Below are positions 60,256-64,000 of a DNA stretch of 64,000 bases, piece after piece. This stretch comes from Amycolatopsis sp. MtRt-6 (GTDB lineage Bacteria; Actinomycetota; Actinomycetes; Mycobacteriales; Pseudonocardiaceae). The position numbers and the translations under genes were made by a program. The stretch's first letter is position 1; each line of letters opens with the position of its first letter. The DNA is taken from positions 124,001-188,000 of the forward strand of contig NZ_JADWPD010000019.1 in the NCBI RefSeq assembly GCF_017308975.1. The letters run 5' to 3'. Below the pieces are notes generated by a model. It ran no database searches and was not told the origin of the DNA. It worked only from the letters and a program-made list of their open reading frames with translations.

Positions 60256-61071
60256 CTAGAACAGCGTTGCTTCGCGGTCCGCGGCCGGGTCGGAGGTTAT
60301 CAGCGGCGCGGTAGCGGTGAGCGTCAGCTGGACGGCGAGTCCTGAATGGTCCGTGAGCGCCGGGTTCTCCTGGCGCGTGTTGTGGACGTAGGAGCAGCTG
60401 GTGAGGTGGGCGAGGAGCGGGGTGGAGGCGTGGGCGTGGTCGTAGCGGTAGCCGAGTTCGGTGCGGCGGGCCCAGCTGTGCTCGACGGCGGTCGGATGCA
60501 GCGCGCGGAAGAGGTCGATGAGGCCGTGCCGGTCGGTCAGGGCCGTGTAGAAGGTGGTCTCGAATGGCGCGAACTGCCCTGGGTGAGGCGGTACGTGCCC
60601 GGGTTCCAGGACGTTGAGATCACCAAGCAGTAGAACGGCGGCGGCGTCCCCGGTGGCTTCGTACGCTCGGTGGAAGGACTCGATCCACTCGCGCTTGCGG
60701 GTGGTCTTTGCTTCGGTGGCGTCGCGGGACGGGACGTAGGCGCCAAGGATGCGCAGCGGACCACTGTCGGTGTCCAGCACGATGCCGGCCAGTCGGGCAG
60801 GAAGGTAGGACATCGCCGCGCCGATGGGGTCCACGGTGCACTCGAACCGGGAGAGCAGCATGACGCCGCGTTCCTTGTCGGGGTGGTCGGGGAAGGTGAC
60901 CGACCAGCCGGCGTCGCGGTAGGACTCGGCGATCAGTTGGGTGCCGGGGCCGGAGCCGGTCTCGGTGAGCACGAAGACGTCCTCGTGGCGGCGGGCGAGC
61001 CAGTCGCGTTGGCGGCGGGCTCGTTCGAGGGCGGGGGTGCCGACGTTGAGGGTGAGGGCGGTCAGGGGCAT
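60256..61071 (-). CDS. Endonuclease/exonuclease/phosphatase (EEP) family protein
   Basis: The 271-aa protein has the EEP core: LTLNVGTPALERARRQRDW, VFVLTETGSG (Glu for metal), ERGVMLLSRF, LLLGDLNVLEPGH (catalytic Asp/Asn), WARRTELGYRYDHAH and NPALTDHSGLAV (Asp-His). Members cleave phosphodiester or phosphomonoester bonds in DNA, RNA, inositides or small molecules. No signal peptide. Start overlaps the kinase gene by 10 bp. In this operon a nucleotide-like small-molecule substrate is as likely as DNA. Confidence 0.9.
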   Translation of the reverse strand: MPLTALTLNVGTPALERARRQRDWLARRHEDVFVLTETGSGPGTQLIAESYRDAGWSVTFPDHPDKERGVMLLSRFECTVDPIGAAMSYLPARLAGIVLDTDSGPLRILGAYVPSRDATEAKTTRKREWIESFHRAYEATGDAAAVLLLGDLNVLEPGHVPPHPGQFAPFETTFYTALTDRHGLIDLFRALHPTAVEHSWARRTELGYRYDHAHASTPLLAHLTSCSYVHNTRQENPALTDHSGLAVQLTLTATAPLITSDPAADREATLF

Positions 61072-61694
61072 GCCGGGCTCTCCGTGAGGGTGCGGTGGAT
61101 CAGGTCGACGATGGTGCCAGCCGTGGTGCGGGGGTCGTCGGCGCACTCGATCATCTCGACGGGCCAGCCCTGGTCGCGCAGGAAAGTCATGGCTGCGAGG
61201 TAGCCGAGGGTTTCGCGAAAGCTGCTTCCGGGGGTGCGCTCGAAGCGGCTGTGTCCGCCGCGGGCCCGGAGCCGCTGTTCGACGTCCGCCGGTGGAGCTT
61301 TGAGCGCGCACACGAGGTCGGGGCGGTACACATCGTGGTTGAGCGCCCAGACGACATCGAGCGGGATGTCGTCGAGCCCCTGCAGGACCAGCGACGATGC
61401 CGCGTACCGGTCGCAGAGCACGATCTTGCCCTCGGCCAGCGCCGGAAGGATCTCGCTGGCCAGCTGGTGGTGACGGTCGGCCGCGCAGAGGCAGGCCAGA
61501 GCCATGTCGCGGTAGGTGTCGGTGCCATGCCGAGCCAGCTCGCCCAGCGGGGAGCGCGACGGCTGGACGGTGGCGTGCACGGGAACGCCGTCCACTTCGA
61601 GGAGCTCGGCGACCAGCGCGGTGATCGTCGTCTTGCCGACGCCGCCGGGGCCTTCGAAGGTCACCAGCTTGCCCGGCAGCCGCGGCGCGCTCAT
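61062..61694 (-). CDS. Thymidylate-kinase-like nucleotide kinase
   Basis: The 210-aa protein (ATG 61694, overlapping the radical SAM stop) has Walker A EGPGGVGKTT (14-23), the DRY motif VLCDRYAASSLVLQG that contacts the nucleotide base, and a LID-like RLRARGGHSRFERT. These are the signatures of dTMP kinase, which converts dTMP to dTDP. A housekeeping tmk would not sit in this operon, so it probably phosphorylates a modified or unusual nucleotide. This functional step is inference. Confidence 0.88.
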   Translation of the reverse strand: MSAPRLPGKLVTFEGPGGVGKTTITALVAELLEVDGVPVHATVQPSRSPLGELARHGTDTYRDMALACLCAADRHHQLASEILPALAEGKIVLCDRYAASSLVLQGLDDIPLDVVWALNHDVYRPDLVCALKAPPADVEQRLRARGGHSRFERTPGSSFRETLGYLAAMTFLRDQGWPVEMIECADDPRTTAGTIVDLIHRTLTESPACP

Positions 61695-62797
61695 GCGACG
61701 TCCAGGGGCAGCAGCCGGCGGGTCTCGGCGGTGACCGGGCACTGCTCGGCGTCGACGTCGCCGATGCGTCCGCCCGCGGCGACGACCGCGGCTGGGCAGC
61801 CTTTGCCACATCGTGGTTCGAGGCTGCAGGACGTACAGGTCGGGTTGGCGCCGACCTGGAACCGCTCGTGGAAGCGGTAGCTGTCGAGGCGGGTGGCGAG
61901 GTCGCGATCGGTGAAGATGTTCCCGACGATGAAGTCGGTGTCGGGATGGCGAGAGATCGGCGTGCGGGCGGCGAAGACGAGGTAGGGGCAGACGGTGACC
62001 TCGCCCGGAGTGAAGACGTAGATGATCGTTCCGGCTTCGCAGCCGGCGAGGGGCTTGCGGTCGGTGTTGGGGAAGCGGATGTGGGCGATGTCGAGGTCAG
62101 GGCCGTCGAAGGGGGCGGTCAGCTCGAAGATCTCCTGCATGTGCATGGTGGTCTTCGCGAGCTTCCGCTGGGACTTCACGCCGCGGCCCATGCTGCCCAG
62201 CGGGTTGAGCAGCACGTAGCGGGCGCCGTTCTCGCGGGCGAACGCGCACAGCTGCACGTACTCCTCGTTGGCGGCCAGGGAGTTCGGCGTGCACAGCAGC
62301 CCTTGCAGGAGTCCGGCCGCGGCGAGTTTGCGGACGTTGGCCACGGTCACGTCGAAGGAGGCGCGGTCGCCGCGGAACAGGCCGTGGGAGTCGGCGGCGA
62401 ACCCGTCGAGCGAGACGTTGACGTGCACTCCGGCCGTGGCGAGTTGCCTGATGAGTTTGTCATCGAGCTCGGTGGCATTGGTGCAGATGCCGACGTCGAT
62501 TCCGGCGTTGCGGAAGGCGTGCACGATGCCGAGGAAGTCCGGGTGAACGGTCGGCTCGCCGCCGGTCAGCGTCACCCGGCGTACCCGGGCGTCGGCCAGC
62601 CGAGGGACGACCTTCTTCACGACCTCGGTCAGCGGCATGTCTTTGCCGTGCTTGGTGGCGGAGACGAAGCAGTGCGCGCAGCGCAGGTTGCACCGCTCGG
62701 TGATCTGGACCAGGGCCTTGCGGTACGGGGTGTCGACGGTGGTGCGGAAGTAGCAGCTCGACGCCTGCTCGTCGACGGCGATCGGACGGACGGTCAT
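61691..62797 (-). CDS. Radical SAM/SPASM-type enzyme
   Basis: The 368-aa protein (ATG 62797, GGAGG site) has the [4Fe-4S] motif RCNLRCAHC (C36, C40, C43), the GGEP motif LTGGEPTVHPDF and NVSLDGFAADSHG. At the C-terminus a cysteine-rich SPASM/twitch region follows (AGCEAGTIIYVFTPGEVTVC, then NPTCTSCSLEPRCGKGCPAA), binding auxiliary clusters. SPASM enzymes mostly modify peptides, but also sugars and cofactors. No precursor-peptide gene is visible nearby; the partners are a nucleotide kinase, an EEP protein and a NUDIX hydrolase. It heads the operon and is divergent from a LysR-type regulator. Confidence 0.93.
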   Translation of the reverse strand: MTVRPIAVDEQASSCYFRTTVDTPYRKALVQITERCNLRCAHCFVSATKHGKDMPLTEVVKKVVPRLADARVRRVTLTGGEPTVHPDFLGIVHAFRNAGIDVGICTNATELDDKLIRQLATAGVHVNVSLDGFAADSHGLFRGDRASFDVTVANVRKLAAAGLLQGLLCTPNSLAANEEYVQLCAFARENGARYVLLNPLGSMGRGVKSQRKLAKTTMHMQEIFELTAPFDGPDLDIAHIRFPNTDRKPLAGCEAGTIIYVFTPGEVTVCPYLVFAARTPISRHPDTDFIVGNIFTDRDLATRLDSYRFHERFQVGANPTCTSCSLEPRCGKGCPAAVVAAGGRIGDVDAEQCPVTAETRRLLPLDVA

Positions 62798-62852
62798 CGT
62801 TCGGACCTCCAAGTCGGGCGAGCTGTGGCGGTGGCACGAGTAGACCACTCAG

Positions 62853-62927
62853 TGCTCGCTGGAGCAATAAATTGACTAGTAATGCTCGAAAGAAAACTTC
62901 AGAGCATTCTGGCTACACTTGCTCGAA
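62853..62927. promoter_or_regulatory. Inverted-repeat sites between radical SAM operon and LysR gene
   Basis: TGCTC-N4-GAGCA occurs at 62853-62866, and AATGCTC-N14-GAGCATT at 62881-62908 with perfect 7-bp arms. A third half-site TGCTCGAA at 62920-62927 repeats the one at 62883. The stretch is AT-rich compared with its surroundings, with TTGACT at 62872-62877 as a possible -35 and TACACT at 62914-62919 as a possible -10 for the LysR gene. The spacing and divergence fit LysR-type operator arrays. Confidence 0.65.
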
Positions 62928-62972
62928 CTAGAACTGGAACTATCCGGCTGGAAAACAAGCGAGGAGACGCTG

Positions 62973-64000
62973 GTGAGGGACTCGGAAGTCGCCGAGCTGC
63001 TCGGCTTCCCCGCGGAGCTGCTGGACACGAGCCTCGATCAGCTGCGGACGCTGGCCGTCGTGCACGCCACCGGCAGTGCGCAGCGCGCGGCCCGGGTTCT
63101 GCAACGGTCGCAGTCCAGCGTGCAGAAGCAGCTCGACACGCTGAACGATGCGGCGATCCGGCTGATGGGCGAGGCGCTTGTCGCGAAGCAGGGGCGCGGG
63201 AAGGACTTCCTGTTCACCAGCTCCGGCGACGAGGTCGTCGCGCTGGCCACGAGCACGCTGCGCGCCTGGACCGAACGCGTCCACGGCGCCCGCCGGCGGG
63301 TCGGGTCCACCATCACGGTGGGCACCACCGAGTTCACCGTCGAGTTCCTCGGCGAGGTCTGGCCGCAGCTGCGTGACACCTTCGAACGCCGAGGCATCCA
63401 GCTCAAGATCGAGCACGTCCGGACCCGTGACCTGAAGACCAAGCTGGACGCCGAGCAGGTCGATCTCGTGTGCGGCTCGTTCGCCGCCGAACACGACCGC
63501 GGTCCGGACGTGCCGCACGACTTCCTCGAGTGGCACCGCGAACGCGTCGCCCTGCTGACCAACCTCAGCACCCGCGAGGTCCCCGACCGGCCGGTGACGC
63601 GCGACGCCCTCGCCGACCTGCCGCTGCTCGCACCGACCGCCGGGCTCCTGGCCGACTTCCTCACCCGCTGGTACGGGCCGGAGTACCGCGGCAAGCTTCA
63701 TGTGGTCGCCGACATCGACTCCCTCAACTACGGCCTCAACCTGCTCGGCAGCAAGCTGATGTTCGGCTGCCTGCTCACCACCGAGCGGGTCGCCGACGCG
63801 GCCATCGAAGGTCGGCTGCCCGGGGCGAACCTCCGCAAGATTCAGCTCGGCACGGGCTACGAACCTGAGCTCGAAATCGTCACGGGGATCTTCGCTCGCC
63901 CAGGCGAACGACAGCGATACGCCGCCGGTCACCCACTCAACTTGCTCTGGGACGCCTTCGCGGCTGCCGCCCCGGCAAGCCGTGACGCTCAACATGAGGT
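62973..64000 (+). CDS. LysR-family transcriptional regulator (3' end outside window)
   Basis: A GTG at 62973 stands 6 bp after GAGGAG, and 342 codons are open to the window edge. The N-terminus carries a LysR-like winged helix-turn-helix (LDQLRTLAVVHATGSAQRAA, then RVLQRSQSSVQKQLDTLND). The rest resembles a LysR substrate-binding domain (TITVGTTEFTVEFLGEVWPQ; EQVDLVCGSFAAEHDRGPDV). It is divergent from the radical SAM operon with repeated TGCTC/GAGCA sites between them, so it most likely regulates that operon. The effector is unknown. Confidence 0.85.
   Translation, partial: MRDSEVAELLGFPAELLDTSLDQLRTLAVVHATGSAQRAARVLQRSQSSVQKQLDTLNDAAIRLMGEALVAKQGRGKDFLFTSSGDEVVALATSTLRAWTERVHGARRRVGSTITVGTTEFTVEFLGEVWPQLRDTFERRGIQLKIEHVRTRDLKTKLDAEQVDLVCGSFAAEHDRGPDVPHDFLEWHRERVALLTNLSTREVPDRPVTRDALADLPLLAPTAGLLADFLTRWYGPEYRGKLHVVADIDSLNYGLNLLGSKLMFGCLLTTERVADAAIEGRLPGANLRKIQLGTGYEPELEIVTGIFARPGERQRYAAGHPLNLLWDAFAAAAPASRDAQHE

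Noticed and set aside
61691..62797. Calling the radical SAM protein a viperin
   Set aside because: It has a cysteine-rich SPASM-type C-terminus, which viperins lack. Only the association with a nucleotide kinase is similar.

Overview
The window is high-GC DNA with many GTG starts, dense 4-bp start/stop overlaps, twin-arginine secreted enzymes and ECF sigma factors. This fits an actinomycete of the Pseudonocardiales, most like Amycolatopsis. The assignment is an inference from style and gene content; no rRNA or other marker gene is present. 

Layout, left to right. 1-5.5 kb: a sensor kinase/response regulator pair (kinase cut by the window edge), divergent from a lipoprotein and a MacAB-type efflux system (adaptor, ATPase, permease). 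5.5-17.5 kb: an accessory stretch rich in broken genes (HAD, permease, kinase, receiver, HATPase, GH43, DUF4386). It also holds intact secreted enzymes: an FAD amine oxidase followed by a RidA-like protein, a beta-lactamase-fold hydrolase and a 1246-aa GH2 beta-galactosidase with a ricin-type lectin tail. 17.5-33.4 kb: a probable genomic island. It starts at a 47-nt 3' remnant of tRNA-Val(GAC), the usual scar of tRNA-site integration, and holds mostly defence-type genes. These are a DEDDh exonuclease-BRCT protein with an overlapping unknown partner, a TOPRIM remnant, a membrane-anchored Mrr-type nuclease, a caspase-ATPase-WD40 protein convergent with an LCAT-like hydrolase, and a two-gene Gabija-type module. 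A truncated transposase marks the right side. 

33.5-40.5 kb: a frameshifted acyl-CoA ligase, then a tightly overlapped iron/siderophore-type ABC operon with an alpha/beta hydrolase and a DJ-1/PfpI protein, divergent from a GlxA-type AraC regulator. 40.5-54.1 kb: a copper/thiol-redox cluster with three ECF sigma genes, an anti-sigma gene, a Cys-rich small protein, PepSY, DUF5134-like and CopD/CtaG membrane proteins, two P1B ATPases, CopZ, a DsbA-like protein and VKOR. Five intergenic sites share one promoter pattern, GGGAAC-N17-CGAC(T/G), which ties the cluster into one ECF regulon. 

54.1-59 kb: a dead third P-type ATPase, a Tat-exported sulfite-oxidase-type enzyme, a nitroreductase and TetR pair sharing one perfect palindrome, and remnants of a molybdoenzyme, a flavin reductase and a transposase. 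59-64 kb: two NUDIX hydrolases and an overlapping operon of radical SAM/SPASM enzyme, thymidylate-kinase-like protein and endonuclease/exonuclease/phosphatase-fold protein. That operon diverges from a LysR-type regulator that runs off the end, with TGCTC/GAGCA inverted repeats between them. The radical SAM operon and the caspase-WD40 island are the best places to look for undescribed biology; the ECF promoter series is the strongest regulatory observation.
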